A stretch of DNA of 64,000 nt from Oscillospiraceae bacterium NTUH-002-81 (GTDB lineage Bacteria; Bacillota; Clostridia; Lachnospirales; Lachnospiraceae): NCBI GenBank assembly GCA_032620915.1, contig CP136052.1, positions 2,658,001 through 2,722,000 of the forward strand. Direction: 5' to 3'. Below the pieces are notes generated by a model. The model made no database searches, had not been told where the DNA came from, and saw nothing but the letters and a program-made list of their open reading frames with translations. The translations under genes and the position numbers were made by a program. Below, one piece after another: positions 17,698-27,167 of the stretch (position 1 is the stretch's first letter; each line of letters starts with the position of its first letter).

Positions 17698-17880
17698 ATG
17701 ATACCCTTCGAATTGCTCCGTGCTTCGCACTCCCGCAATTCTTTCTACGCTCCGCTTCGGTCGGCGCTAAACATGTGCCACCGGCACATAGCGCCCACCA
17801 TTCGCATATCGTGAAGCTGCCGCTTCCTCTTTATGCTCATGTTGGGGCGTGTCCAAAAGTCTTTCACCCACCTACCCAAT
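17698..17880. repeat. Structured intergenic repeat, element A copy 3
   Basis: Begins with ATGATACC (17698-17705). Pairings are GAATTGC (17710-17716) / GCAATTC (17735-17741), inner GTGC-ttc-GCAC, and GAAGC/GCTTC (17813-17826). It carries an extra insertion of about 48 nt with its own stem (GGCGCT..GTGCC-acc-GGCAC..GCGCC). The 3' part stops after CCCAC, where element C begins, so the copy is truncated. Confidence 0.7.
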
Positions 17881-17884
17881 CTCA

Positions 17885-17999
17885 CGAACCCGCGCTGTCG
17901 CGCTTCACCGCCTGCTCCGCAGGCCGTTCGCTCGATGATGGCGCAAGAAAAGGAAATGCCGTCTTCGACGTCGCTCCCTTTTCTTTTGCGCGCATCACA
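17885..17999. repeat. Structured repeat element C, full copy at the 3' end of the ECF gene
   Basis: In order: GCGC-loop-GCGC hairpin, GCCTGC (17910-17915) / GCAGGC (17919-17924), and the long stem GCGCAAGAAAAGG (17941-17953) / CCTTTTCTTTTGCGC (17977-17991) enclosing GCCGTC/GACG. Its end touches the stop codon of the minus-strand ECF gene, the position expected of a transcription terminator. Confidence 0.7.
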
Positions 18000-18510
18000 T
18001 CTGTCTCAGGCGGTTGAGTACCTTGGAGGACTGCAGGATGGTGATCACGACAGACGCAATGATGATCCCGATGACGGTCTGCGCGGTGATGGTCGGTGTG
18101 GTTGCCAGTGCTGCTGCGGGGCTTAACAGGATGATCTTGGCAATGGTGTAGCCCAGGATCTGGCAGATGCCGCCCACAATAGCGCCGATGAGCCAGTTGC
18201 CGTTCTTATCCGGCAGTACTTTCTCCACGATGGTTCCCATGACAAAGGCCATGACGCCTTTGATGAGAAACGTGGGCACGACCCACATGAAAAATCCGCC
18301 CAGCAGGTCAGACATGGCTGCGCCGACAGCTGCTGCCGCTGTGCCATGCTTTCTTCCCAGCACCATCACACCGATAAAAATCGCACAGTCACCCAAGTGG
18401 GTGTATCCGCCGGTGATCGCATTGGGAATCTTGAACGTGTATGTACATACAAAAATGATTGCCGCCATCATTGCGGTCTTGGTAAGCTGTTTCATAGACT
18501 GATCCATCAT
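17995..18510 (-). CDS. ECF transporter S component (riboflavin-type family)
   Basis: A 171-residue membrane protein with five or six hydrophobic segments (starting near TAMMAAIIFVCTYTFKIP), the Ala/Gly-rich GTAAAAVGAAMSDLLGG stretch and the short length usual for S components. The pattern matches the ECF-type vitamin/substrate-binding family (PF07155-like). The vitamin imported is not predictable. ATG 18510 has GGAG 6 nt upstream; the longer frame from 18540 does not. It partners with a shared ECF module outside the window. Confidence 0.8.
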   Translation of the reverse strand: MMDQSMKQLTKTAMMAAIIFVCTYTFKIPNAITGGYTHLGDCAIFIGVMVLGRKHGTAAAAVGAAMSDLLGGFFMWVVPTFLIKGVMAFVMGTIVEKVLPDKNGNWLIGAIVGGICQILGYTIAKIILLSPAAALATTPTITAQTVIGIIIASVVITILQSSKVLNRLRQM

Positions 18511-18642
18511 AAACACTCCTTCTGTTTTTCGTTTGTCCAACTATACTTCATATAGTGGCTTTTTGAAATATCCAGTTTTGTGTTTTTTATAAAGGCCAGT
18601 TTGAAAAATCGCATGCACCGCATGGACGCTGTTCTCTGTTTT

Positions 18643-19926
18643 TTATGCTTCCAGCAGCTTGTCCACGCTGACCAGCTTCACACAAAGTGCAAACAGATCT
18701 GCGGCCTGTGCCATTTCCTCCGGTGTGGGGAAGGACGGCGCGATACGGATGTTGCTGTCTTTCGGATCCTTTCCGTAAGGGAAGGTAGCGCCTGCACCGG
18801 TCATGACCACACCGGCCTCCTTGCATTTTGCCACGATGGCCTTTGCGCAGCCCGGGAGCGCGTCAAAGGAAATAAAGTAGCCTCCCAGCGGCTTTGTCCA
18901 CTCGCCGATGCCAAGGCCGCCCAGCTCTTTTTCCAGAATATCTGTCACTGCCTCGAATTTCGGACGCAGGATAGCTGCCTGCTTGCTCATATGTTTCTTC
19001 ATGCCCTCGATATCGCCGAAGAAACGCACATGGCGCAGCTGGTTGAGTTTGTCGTGGCCGATGGTCTGAATGGTCATCTGCTTGCGGATCTCGCTTAAGT
19101 TTGCCTCCGATGCTGCCAGCGCAGCGATACCGGAGCCGGGGAAGGTTACCTTGGATGTGGAAGAGAATTTATAAACCATATCCGGGTTGCCGGCCTTGGC
19201 ACATTCTGCCAGAATCTCCGGCTGCTCCACCTGGTTGTCGTCGTATAAATGATGAATACAGTAGGCATTGTCCCAGTAAATCCGGATATCCTCTGCCGCA
19301 GGCTTCAGATTGGCAAAACGGCGGATGGTCTCATCGGAATAGGAATAGCCCTGGGGATTGGAATATTTCGGCACACACCAGATGCCCTTGACGGATGCAT
19401 CCTCTGCCACCAGTTTTTCCACCAGATCCATATCCGGGCCTTCCGGGGACATGGGCACGTTGATCATCTCGATGCCAAAATGCTCGGTGATGGCAAAGTG
19501 CCGGTCATAGCCGGGCACCGGGCAGAGGAACTTCACCTGATCCAGCTTGCACCAGGGTGTGCTTCCCAATACGCCATGGGTCACAGACCGGGATACGGTG
19601 TCGTACATGATATTCAGGCTGGAATTGCCGTACACGATCACCTGCTCCGGCGCTACCTCCATCATATCTGCCATCAGCTTTTTGGCCTCCGGAATACCGT
19701 CCAGAACGCCGTAATTGCGGCAGTCCAGTCCCGCTTCTGTCTTCAGGACACTCTCGCTGGTGAGGACATCCATGATTCCCATGGAAAGGTCAAGCTGTGC
19801 TGCAGACGGCTTTCCTCTGGACATATCCAGCTTCAGGCCCTTGCCCTTGGCATCCTCATACTGCTTCTCCAGCTCCTTCTTTAACTGCTGCAATTCTTCC
19901 TTCGTTCTCTGTGCGTACCCGGTCAT
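18643..19926 (-). CDS. Aminotransferase class I/II, aspartate aminotransferase subgroup Ic
   Basis: A 427-residue PLP enzyme. The Schiff-base lysine lies in SSTSKVTFPGSG near residue 255, NPQGYSYSDETIRRF near 205 is the conserved NPxG region and YGNSSLNIMYDTVSR near 100 binds the phosphate. The sequence resembles the MocR-like aminotransferase family (PF12897) described as type Ic aspartate aminotransferases. It would exchange amino groups between aspartate and 2-oxoglutarate. Length is normal. Confidence 0.87.
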   Translation of the reverse strand: MTGYAQRTKEELQQLKKELEKQYEDAKGKGLKLDMSRGKPSAAQLDLSMGIMDVLTSESVLKTEAGLDCRNYGVLDGIPEAKKLMADMMEVAPEQVIVYGNSSLNIMYDTVSRSVTHGVLGSTPWCKLDQVKFLCPVPGYDRHFAITEHFGIEMINVPMSPEGPDMDLVEKLVAEDASVKGIWCVPKYSNPQGYSYSDETIRRFANLKPAAEDIRIYWDNAYCIHHLYDDNQVEQPEILAECAKAGNPDMVYKFSSTSKVTFPGSGIAALAASEANLSEIRKQMTIQTIGHDKLNQLRHVRFFGDIEGMKKHMSKQAAILRPKFEAVTDILEKELGGLGIGEWTKPLGGYFISFDALPGCAKAIVAKCKEAGVVMTGAGATFPYGKDPKDSNIRIAPSFPTPEEMAQAADLFALCVKLVSVDKLLEA

Positions 19927-20060
19927 CTTGTTACCTCCTGTAAAAAAAATCTAATTTGTTTTTCATTTTAGTATATTAGTATAATTTGTTTTTCTTTGCA
20001 AGTGGGAATACTACGGGCAGAGATTTAAAAAGTAAAGAAAGGTGCTGCCTGTGGTTCGAT

Positions 20061-20666
20061 ATGGTTTTGTTCTGTTCTGCCTTTTTACCGGTATTTGCCG
20101 CTTCGTTTTACAATCACATGCATATCGTAATCTCTGGCCATCCAGTCACGGCCCGAGAGCGACTGACAGCGGCTCCCTTCCGTGCGCGATCCATCGGCTG
20201 CGCGCATCCAACGTTCCGGCCTTCCCCCTGGGGACTTTGTTTCGTGGCCGCTGCTGATTATTTTTTAATCTTTGAAAAAAATGACCCGCTGGGGCTTCTT
20301 TTGGCATGGACACCGATGGCTATTTACCGGTACGGCATTTTTCTGTACTGCATGGCCCGGCTGTGCTGGCGCAGCAAATTTCACGGCCGCATTATGTATG
20401 CTCCCGGCCTGCTCTTCTGGATTCTGTTCTCCATGATCTGTCCGCCGGTCGCTTACCTGTATATGACTCTGGTGGATTTTTTTGCAAAAAAGCAGCAGAA
20501 AGCATTTGCCCTGGGGCTTTTCTTTCTGCTGCTCTGTGATCTGTGTGTGGTTTTGTCTTTTCTTGGACTGGAAGTTTGCCGTCCACTGATCTGGATATTC
20601 TATATTCCGGCACTGGTGTTGCTCACTTACGCAGATACTTCCCGTAGTTGCATCCATGATACCTGA
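20061..20666 (+). CDS. Small integral membrane protein, possibly lysoplasmalogenase (YhhN)-like
   Basis: About 202 residues with several hydrophobic segments. CFVAAADYFLIFEKNDPLGLL and AFALGLFFLLLCDLCVVLSF resemble the two signature helices of the YhhN/TMEM86 family, each with a conserved Asp. The match is weak and by eye. No start has a convincing ribosome site; ATG 20061 is the first ATG, and the frame remains open upstream to a TTG at 19986. It is the only plus-strand gene between two minus-strand genes. Confidence 0.5.
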   Translation: MVLFCSAFLPVFAASFYNHMHIVISGHPVTARERLTAAPFRARSIGCAHPTFRPSPWGLCFVAAADYFLIFEKNDPLGLLLAWTPMAIYRYGIFLYCMARLCWRSKFHGRIMYAPGLLFWILFSMICPPVAYLYMTLVDFFAKKQQKAFALGLFFLLLCDLCVVLSFLGLEVCRPLIWIFYIPALVLLTYADTSRSCIHDT

Positions 20667-20735
20667 GAATAAGTTCTTTCCAACCGACACCAAACACCTG
20701 TCACTGTCCAATCATGCCGATATCTTGGTACGTTT

Positions 20736-22100
20736 TCAGGCATTCTGCCCGGGCAGATGCCGCAGCACCTTCCGGTACAGCAGGCCGCCCACCACTGCCG
20801 CCGCGATCTCCGCCAGCGGGAAGGTGACCCAGATGCCGTTTAATCCGGCAATGCGCACCATGATGGGCGCCAGGATCGGGATGACCGTCATCTGCCGGAG
20901 CAGGGAAATGGTCAGGGAATATTTGCCGATGCCCAGTGCCTCAAAGGTTCCGGCCAGCACCACGCCCACCGAGGAAATGATAAAGCCGGTGCTGATGATA
21001 CGCAGGCAGGCGGTGCTGATGGTCAGCAGCTCTCCCTGGGCATGGAAGAAGGACAGGATGAAGCCGGGCACTGCCAGAAACAGCACGGTTCCCACAGTCA
21101 TGATGACACCCACCACCAGAAGACCGGTGCGCACCGTCTCATTCATCCGCTTGTAATTGCGGGCGCCATAGTTGTAACCCACGATGGGACGCAGTGCCTG
21201 CACCAGACCGCTGGACGGCTGGTAAACAAACGTCTGCAATTTATAGTACAGGCCAAAGGCCGCCACGCCCACCTGGGAAGCTGATGTCAGGATGCCGTTG
21301 AGCACGCTGACAAGGATAGACGGCATGCACATCACCAGGGTGGACGGGATGGCAATTTTATAAATATTTCCCATGATAATGCCGTTGAACCGCATATATT
21401 CCAGCCGCACCTTTACCTGGGAACCACCTCTCCGATACAGCATCACAATGAGTACCAGGGACACGATCTGGCCGATGACCGTGGCGATGGCGGCCCCGGC
21501 CACCCCCATTTTCGGGCAGCCAAATTTTCCGAAGATCATAATGGGGTCAAGGATGATATTTACCACAGCCCCCACCAGCTGACAGCCCATGGGCACGTAC
21601 ATAATGCCCTCTGCCTGGAAGATCTTTTCCAGAACCAGGTAGATCAGTGTGCCGAAGGAGGCACACATAACGATCCGTCCGTAGGTGGTGCTCATGCCGA
21701 GAATCTCGGCATCTTTTGTATACATGGCAAGATAGGGCTTTGCCAGAAACAGGCCAATAAGCACGAACCCGACAAAATGCAACAGCACCGCCAGCATGGC
21801 CTGGCTGGCCACCTCGTCTGCCTCCTCTCCCCGTCCGGCGCCCACCGCCCGGGAAATGAGGGAGTTCATGCCGACACCCACGCCCACCGCCACAGACAGG
21901 ATGATATTCTGTAACGGAAAAACAAGGGATACCGCCGTCAGGGCCTTTTCTCCCATGGCAGATACGTACATGCTGTCCACAATGTTATACATGGATGTGG
22001 TAAACATGGAAATCATCGGCGGCACTGCCATGGTCAGCAACAATCTCATCACCGGCTTCGTCCCCATGGGATTCGCCGCAGGTTTCTTTTCTTCTGTCAT
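20736..22100 (-). CDS. MATE-family efflux transporter
   Basis: A 454-residue membrane protein with about twelve hydrophobic segments and the two-fold MATE pattern: MAVPPMISMFTTSMYNIVDS near residue 25 and ALRPIVGYNYGARNYKRM in the second half. MATE proteins export drugs or metabolites using Na+ or H+ gradients. ATG 22100 has an AAGGA site and begins MTEEKKPAAN; upstream in-frame residues are not family-like. It is one of four MATE genes in the window. Confidence 0.93.
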   Translation of the reverse strand: MTEEKKPAANPMGTKPVMRLLLTMAVPPMISMFTTSMYNIVDSMYVSAMGEKALTAVSLVFPLQNIILSVAVGVGVGMNSLISRAVGAGRGEEADEVASQAMLAVLLHFVGFVLIGLFLAKPYLAMYTKDAEILGMSTTYGRIVMCASFGTLIYLVLEKIFQAEGIMYVPMGCQLVGAVVNIILDPIMIFGKFGCPKMGVAGAAIATVIGQIVSLVLIVMLYRRGGSQVKVRLEYMRFNGIIMGNIYKIAIPSTLVMCMPSILVSVLNGILTSASQVGVAAFGLYYKLQTFVYQPSSGLVQALRPIVGYNYGARNYKRMNETVRTGLLVVGVIMTVGTVLFLAVPGFILSFFHAQGELLTISTACLRIISTGFIISSVGVVLAGTFEALGIGKYSLTISLLRQMTVIPILAPIMVRIAGLNGIWVTFPLAEIAAAVVGGLLYRKVLRHLPGQNA

Positions 22101-22250
22101 TCTTATTTCCTTTCTTTTCAAACATAAAAAGGACCATATACCCGCTGTTTTTCTCAGAAACAACAAAATATATAGTCCCGTTGGACACGTACATGCAATT
22201 ACCGCTTAGTATCGTAGCACAACGCCAATTCCCGTGTCAAGCGTTTTATT

Positions 22251-22412
22251 TTACAGTTCACTCGTATGTTCTTGTGTCCAGATTCCATGCTTGCATGAAA
22301 ATCTGGATGCATGAACATGCGAAGGGAGCGCCTTATAATGAGCAAAAATGAGCTGCGAAGCAGCAGAAAGCATCGAAGATGCGATTTTGCGAATGGCGCG
22401 TGTGAACTGTAA
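22251..22412 (+). repeat. Structured repeat element B copy 1, with a 24-codon open frame
   Basis: Flanked by TTACAGTTCAC (22251-22261) and GTGAACTGTAA (22402-22412), an exact inverted repeat. Inside are CCAGATT/AATCTGG, GCTGC-gaa-GCAGC and GCATC-gaa-GATGC hairpins. ATG 22338 opens a 24-codon frame (MSKNELRSSRKHRRCDFAN...) ending at 22412, preceded by GGGAG. Similar frames recur in the other copies, but stem pairing explains the conservation at least as well as coding. Confidence 0.75.
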
Positions 22413-22425
22413 CATTCCATCTTTC

Positions 22426-23331
22426 CTACACACCTTCTAAATCAAACGGCGGAATAAAGCTTTCCTCGGCGGTATCTCCTTCCTGGATAAATCCATTTTC
22501 CACCCCAAGCAGCACCGCGTAGTCCACCAACGTGTCATATTCATCCGCCGAAAGCTTCCTTCCCAACTCGGGAAATGTTTTTTCGATGCCCGGCATGGGC
22601 GTGTACTGGTTCATGATGCTCAAAAATATCTGCTCGCCATACGTCTCATGGAGATAGGCCAGCACCGACATGGAATCCGACAGCTGCCCCGGCAGGGCCA
22701 GATGACGCACGATAACGCCCCGCTTCATCATTCCGGCTTCATCAAAGACGGCCTCCCCAGTCTGCCGCACCATTTCCGCCAGCGCTTCCTTTGCCCGGTC
22801 GGGATAGTCCGGCGCCTGACTGTAACGCGCCGCCAGCGCCGGATCCATATATTTGAAGTCCGGCAGGTAAATATCCACCAGTCCGTCCAGCAGCCGCAGT
22901 GCCTCCGGATACTCATACCCGCCGGTGTTGTACACGATGGGCAGATCCAGTCCGCTGTCCCGTGCCTCTTGGAGCACCGGCGCCAGCGCCGGAAGGTAAT
23001 GGGAGGGCGTCACCAGATTGATGTTGTCCGCCCCCTGTTTTTTCAGAGAAAAGAAAATCTCCAGAAGCCGCTCCGGGGAAATGTCTTTGCCCGCCCTTCC
23101 ATCGGAAATATCCCGGTTCTGGCAGAAGACGCAGCCCAGATTACAGCCGGAGAAAAACACCGCGCCGGAACCGTTTTCCCCGGAAACGCACGGCTCTTCC
23201 CAGTAATGCAGCGCCGCCCGGGCCACCCGCAGCGTTTCCGTTACGCCGCAGCGCCCCCGCTGTCCCTGACTTCGTTTTGCCCCGCAGTCTCTCGGACAGA
23301 GACAGCAGGAAGAAAATGTCCTTATCTCCAT
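22426..23331 (-). CDS. pflX: Radical SAM protein, PflX family
   Basis: A 301-residue radical SAM protein like the uncharacterised PflX family. The cluster motif is SGCNLGCVFCQN (C-x3-C-x2-C) near residue 60, with an earlier CCLCPRDCG cysteine motif near residue 10. It resembles pyruvate formate-lyase activating enzymes, but its target is unknown. Its ATG overlaps the stop of the preceding gene (TGATG). It is the last gene of a five-gene minus-strand operon. Confidence 0.88.
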   Translation of the reverse strand: MEIRTFSSCCLCPRDCGAKRSQGQRGRCGVTETLRVARAALHYWEEPCVSGENGSGAVFFSGCNLGCVFCQNRDISDGRAGKDISPERLLEIFFSLKKQGADNINLVTPSHYLPALAPVLQEARDSGLDLPIVYNTGGYEYPEALRLLDGLVDIYLPDFKYMDPALAARYSQAPDYPDRAKEALAEMVRQTGEAVFDEAGMMKRGVIVRHLALPGQLSDSMSVLAYLHETYGEQIFLSIMNQYTPMPGIEKTFPELGRKLSADEYDTLVDYAVLLGVENGFIQEGDTAEESFIPPFDLEGV

Positions 23332-24836
23332 CACAGCGCCCCCAGCAGCACGAACATGGCCGCAGATACGCAGGCCCACACGCCGGAGATCCAAAGCAGC
23401 GCCCGGCTCCAGGCCCCATGGCCGTCCGCTTCCCGCTCCTGCCCCCAGATGCAGGCAAAAAACAGGCCGGTGAACAGCAGCAGCAGAATGTATCGCACAT
23501 TCATCGTGCAGATATGGGGATATTCCAGACAAAATTGAAAATAGGACAGCAGATACACTGCAGATCCCAGCAGCAGGAACCATTTTTCCATAGTTAAATG
23601 ATGCCGGTACGTCACGATGCTGCGGACAATGGCGTAAGCTGCCAGCGCCACCAGCCCCACATTCATCCAGAACAATACCGTCCCGGCGATGGTGAGCCCT
23701 CTGCTTTCCTGATAAAAATCCGTCTGTCCAAAGATGGCCGTCTTCAAAAGCCCCAGAAATACATTGAATTCCCGGTAGGTGCCCGCCTCCTCGAACTGCA
23801 CATCCAGATGAGCGAACTGATACGGGGAAAAATCAAAGAACCGCTTCAACACCGGAATATTGCCGATGAACTGGGGATCGTCCAGCTTTAGTTTTTCCGC
23901 ATAATTCAGCGGTACGCCGAACAGAAGCTTGTTGCGCAGCGGCGCCCACAGCCCCAGAGGAAATACCACCAGACCAAAGGGGATAAACTGGCCGAAATAC
24001 CGTTTCCAGTTTTTCCGCTCCCGCCACAGCTTCACAAGAAAAACCACCGCCACCGCCGGAGCCACCAGCCCGGCAGAGACTTTCGCCATCATGGCACAGC
24101 CTATCATCACCGCCAGAATGAGGATATTTTTCAGGGAACTGTCCCGATACCAGCGGATGGTGTAAAGCACCGCCCCCATCATGAAAAACAGCGCCAGCTC
24201 GTCGTTGTTCACACTGCCGGAGAGCAGCACCAGCGTGGGATGAAAGGCGATGAGCAGAAGCCCCGCGTACAGCGCTTTCCCTTTTACTTCGAATTCTTTC
24301 AAAATCAGATAGGCAAACAGCAGAATGCCCATGGAATAAAACACCGTCAGCAGCTGGATATTTTCAATGGCCAGCTCCAGCTCCACGCCCAGCTTCACAT
24401 TCAGCTTCACCCACAGTGCCGCAATGGCATGGTGCAGCGGCGGATGGGAAAAGCTCCAGGCCGTCCGGGTGTCAAAATCCGGCAGATGGTGATTGTAATA
24501 CAGATAACCGATGTAGCCCAGATGGCCCATGGGATAGTCAAAAATCAGCGTATCCTGCTGCCGCATATAGCAGCTTGTATAAAAAATATAATCAAGCTTC
24601 AGGCAGAGGCTGGCCACAAAAATGCCGTCCACCGCCCGTGCCTCTGTCCACCGCTTTTTCCCGGTGAGCACCGCAGCCCACACCAGTAAGACAGCAAACA
24701 GGAAAAGACAGGGTCTGGTGCCGTAGCTGCCGCCCAGCAGACCGTTGAGCAGCCGGAACAGCTCCCAGCCCCCCAGCACCGCGACAAACAGCAAGGCCAG
24801 CATCAGCACACCGTCCCGTTCAAAACTTTTTTTCAT
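23331..24836 (-). CDS. Membrane glycosyltransferase, PMT/GT39-like
   Basis: A 501-residue protein with about eleven hydrophobic segments. The extracytoplasmic region HHLPDFDTRTAWSFSHPPLHH (acidic residues followed by SHPP) resembles the first catalytic loop of dolichyl- or polyprenyl-phosphate-dependent glycosyltransferases of the GT-C fold. Such enzymes transfer a sugar from a lipid carrier outside the membrane. The acceptor is unknown. It lies between ykgJ and pflX with very short gaps, so it is co-transcribed. Confidence 0.78.
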   Translation of the reverse strand: MKKSFERDGVLMLALLFVAVLGGWELFRLLNGLLGGSYGTRPCLFLFAVLLVWAAVLTGKKRWTEARAVDGIFVASLCLKLDYIFYTSCYMRQQDTLIFDYPMGHLGYIGYLYYNHHLPDFDTRTAWSFSHPPLHHAIAALWVKLNVKLGVELELAIENIQLLTVFYSMGILLFAYLILKEFEVKGKALYAGLLLIAFHPTLVLLSGSVNNDELALFFMMGAVLYTIRWYRDSSLKNILILAVMIGCAMMAKVSAGLVAPAVAVVFLVKLWRERKNWKRYFGQFIPFGLVVFPLGLWAPLRNKLLFGVPLNYAEKLKLDDPQFIGNIPVLKRFFDFSPYQFAHLDVQFEEAGTYREFNVFLGLLKTAIFGQTDFYQESRGLTIAGTVLFWMNVGLVALAAYAIVRSIVTYRHHLTMEKWFLLLGSAVYLLSYFQFCLEYPHICTMNVRYILLLLFTGLFFACIWGQEREADGHGAWSRALLWISGVWACVSAAMFVLLGAL

Positions 24837-24846
24837 CTATTCTTCC

Positions 24847-25509
24847 TCACTCTCCGAACAGTCGGTTTACCGTCTGGATCCGGGCATCCACCTGTCCGTA
24901 AAAATCCCGGGCCCCGTCATAGGGCGTCAGGAAAAATAACCGCAGCAGATACAGGTTCATCTGCTTTTGCTCCTCCTCATTTCCCGAAGCCAGCAGCTCC
25001 CCCATCCGTTTCAGGAAAAAATGCCACATACAGACGAACCGCTCATAGGCGGCCACATCCGGCACATCCAGCCATTTCTTCACCTTTACCTTCGTGCGGT
25101 TCTCTTTTTTACACTCATCGGTCTGTAAAAAATACCGGAAAGATTCCTCTTCGTACACCCGCCCCAGGGGAAACAGCCGACAGATGCCCGGCCGGTACGG
25201 ATGCACCGAACAGCGGCCCTCTTCATTTAAAAAGGCACAGGCTTCCTCCGCTCCCGCCATTTTCAGGTTGGGCAGGATCAGACCGTCCACCACGTGCAGC
25301 TCCAGCGCCCGGGACAATACTTCCTCCGGCGGCAGGGAAAGCCCCTGACAGAGCCGGTGCATGTCCAGCGGATCCAGCACGATACTGTTTCCCATGCCCC
25401 GGCAGCAGGCAGAACAGCCCGCGCAGTCGTTGCAGCCCGCTTTCACCAGGTCGTTGGCCGTGTACAGCTTTCCATCTGAGATTTCCTGTAAATCAACCTC
25501 TCGTATCAT
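24847..25509 (-). CDS. YkgJ-family cysteine cluster protein
   Basis: A 220-residue soluble protein with the CNDCAGCSACCRG cluster (C-x2-C-x2-C-x2-CC) near residue 26 and a second set of cysteines (CSVHPYRPGICRLFP) near 100, the zinc/iron-chelating domain UPF0153. The role is unknown. It lies 3 bp after rsmF in an operon. Confidence 0.85.
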   Translation of the reverse strand: MIREVDLQEISDGKLYTANDLVKAGCNDCAGCSACCRGMGNSIVLDPLDMHRLCQGLSLPPEEVLSRALELHVVDGLILPNLKMAGAEEACAFLNEEGRCSVHPYRPGICRLFPLGRVYEEESFRYFLQTDECKKENRTKVKVKKWLDVPDVAAYERFVCMWHFFLKRMGELLASGNEEEQKQMNLYLLRLFFLTPYDGARDFYGQVDARIQTVNRLFGE

Positions 25510-25512
25510 CGT

Positions 25513-27165
25513 TTATCCTCTTTCTTTCCGCAGGCCCTTGGGATAATGATTTTTCACCACATCCCCGGTTCGCTTGCCCCAGCCCAGCGGATAACCGTCC
25601 GCCAGCACCAGACACCAGCCATCCGCCCCGGGCGCGTCCGCCGGCAGGCTCTCGCCCCTAAGATACCGCACCGCCCGGTCATCGCCTGCGCAAACTTTTG
25701 TGTCACAGCAGCTTTTCGCCTCTTCGGCCCGCAGTGCCTGGGCCAGCGCCTGGGCCGGTTCAAACCGGTTCTTCTTCAATGTTCCCAGTTCCAGTCCCGC
25801 CCGCAATACCTTGAGGCCATTCAGATCCACAGCAGACGGCACCAGCCACAGATGATCGCCGAACAGCTCCAGATGGGCGCTGCCTGGCGCACCGGCAAGG
25901 GCTGCCTGGATTTGCAAAGTCACTAGCAAGGCCAGTTTTTCTCCATTTGTCTCGATCTGTATCTGCCCTTTCGACGTTTTCTCCATCTCAGAGCACTGAT
26001 CTTTCGGCTGCGCAGACCGCTTCTCATCTATTGCATTTCCGTTTCGCATCTCCTGTGCCCCATGCATCACAACTTCCGGTTCCACCAGAGCATCCTTCAC
26101 AAACTGCGAAAACAACAGCCTTGCCTCGTCCAGCGCAGACACGCTCTTGCCGCCTTTGTTTTTCTTCTGCTTCTTTTCCTGGGCCGGGACTTTGCTTTCG
26201 TTTCCGGCATCTGTCGATCCAGGCACGCCCAGCAGCGTACTCTCCGGGTATGTGCCGTCCCGCACAAGCACTGCCGCGAAATGGCCCTCGCCCCGCAGCT
26301 TATGGGGCCACAATCGGTACGTTTCTACTGTACTTTGCAGCGCATGTTCCACCCATTCCGGATGTCCCGGCGCGAACCAGCCGTCAAAGGGGGCTTTGCG
26401 CACCAAATGAAAATCGGGATGCAGCTCCAGAAATGCCCCGATGGTTCCCTCATTTTCCTCCGGTGCAAACGTACATGTGGAGTACACCAGCGTCCCGCCG
26501 GGCAGCAGCATCCGGGCCGCCGCTTCCAGAATGCCCTGCTGCCGTTCTGCACAGTGCTTCACATTGTCCGGGCTCCACTGTTCACACGCCTCCGGGTCTT
26601 TGCGGAACATGCCCTCGCCGGAGCAGGGAGCGTCCACCACGATCCGGTGAAAGAATGCCGGAAACCGCTCCGCCAGCCGATCCGGCGTCTCGTTGGTCAC
26701 CACTGCGTGGGCAATGCCCATCCGCTCCACATTCTGAGCCAGGATCTTCGCCCGGGCCGGGTGGATCTCGTTGGACACCAGCAGACCCACGCTCTTCATG
26801 TCCGAGGCAAGATGGGTCGTCTTGCCGCCGGGAGCCGCACACAGGTCCAGCACCCGCTCCCCGGGTCTTGCTCCTGCCAGCTCTCCCACCGCCATGGCGC
26901 TGGGCTCCTGCATATAGTAAAGTCCCGCCTCGTGGTACACATGCCGACCAGGCCGGTCTTCCTTTCCATAATAAAAGCCGTTTCTCGTCCAGGGCACCCG
27001 TTCCAGAGAAAAGGGAGCCAGCGAAAGGAAGGCTTCTTTTGAAAGCTTCCCGGTATTCACCCGCAGAGCCTGGGCCTCCGGCTGCTCATAAGCCGCCCGG
27101 AAATCCTCATATTCTTCCCCGAGGAGCCGTCTCATCCGCTCCTCAAATGCTTTTGGCAGTTCCAT
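25513..27165 (-). CDS. rsmF: 16S rRNA m5C methyltransferase, RsmB/RsmF type
   Basis: A 550-residue RsmF-like enzyme that methylates a cytosine of 16S rRNA using SAM. SAM-binding LCAAPGGKTTHLA is at residues 108-120. The two catalytic cysteines are C181 in DAPCSGEGMFRKD and C231 in YSTCTF. The C-terminal ~200 residues carry the RsmF-type RNA-binding domains, with a low-complexity Lys/Glu linker near 330-345. It follows nth with a 2-bp gap. Confidence 0.92.
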   Translation of the reverse strand: MELPKAFEERMRRLLGEEYEDFRAAYEQPEAQALRVNTGKLSKEAFLSLAPFSLERVPWTRNGFYYGKEDRPGRHVYHEAGLYYMQEPSAMAVGELAGARPGERVLDLCAAPGGKTTHLASDMKSVGLLVSNEIHPARAKILAQNVERMGIAHAVVTNETPDRLAERFPAFFHRIVVDAPCSGEGMFRKDPEACEQWSPDNVKHCAERQQGILEAAARMLLPGGTLVYSTCTFAPEENEGTIGAFLELHPDFHLVRKAPFDGWFAPGHPEWVEHALQSTVETYRLWPHKLRGEGHFAAVLVRDGTYPESTLLGVPGSTDAGNESKVPAQEKKQKKNKGGKSVSALDEARLLFSQFVKDALVEPEVVMHGAQEMRNGNAIDEKRSAQPKDQCSEMEKTSKGQIQIETNGEKLALLVTLQIQAALAGAPGSAHLELFGDHLWLVPSAVDLNGLKVLRAGLELGTLKKNRFEPAQALAQALRAEEAKSCCDTKVCAGDDRAVRYLRGESLPADAPGADGWCLVLADGYPLGWGKRTGDVVKNHYPKGLRKERG

Positions 27166-27167
27166 TT

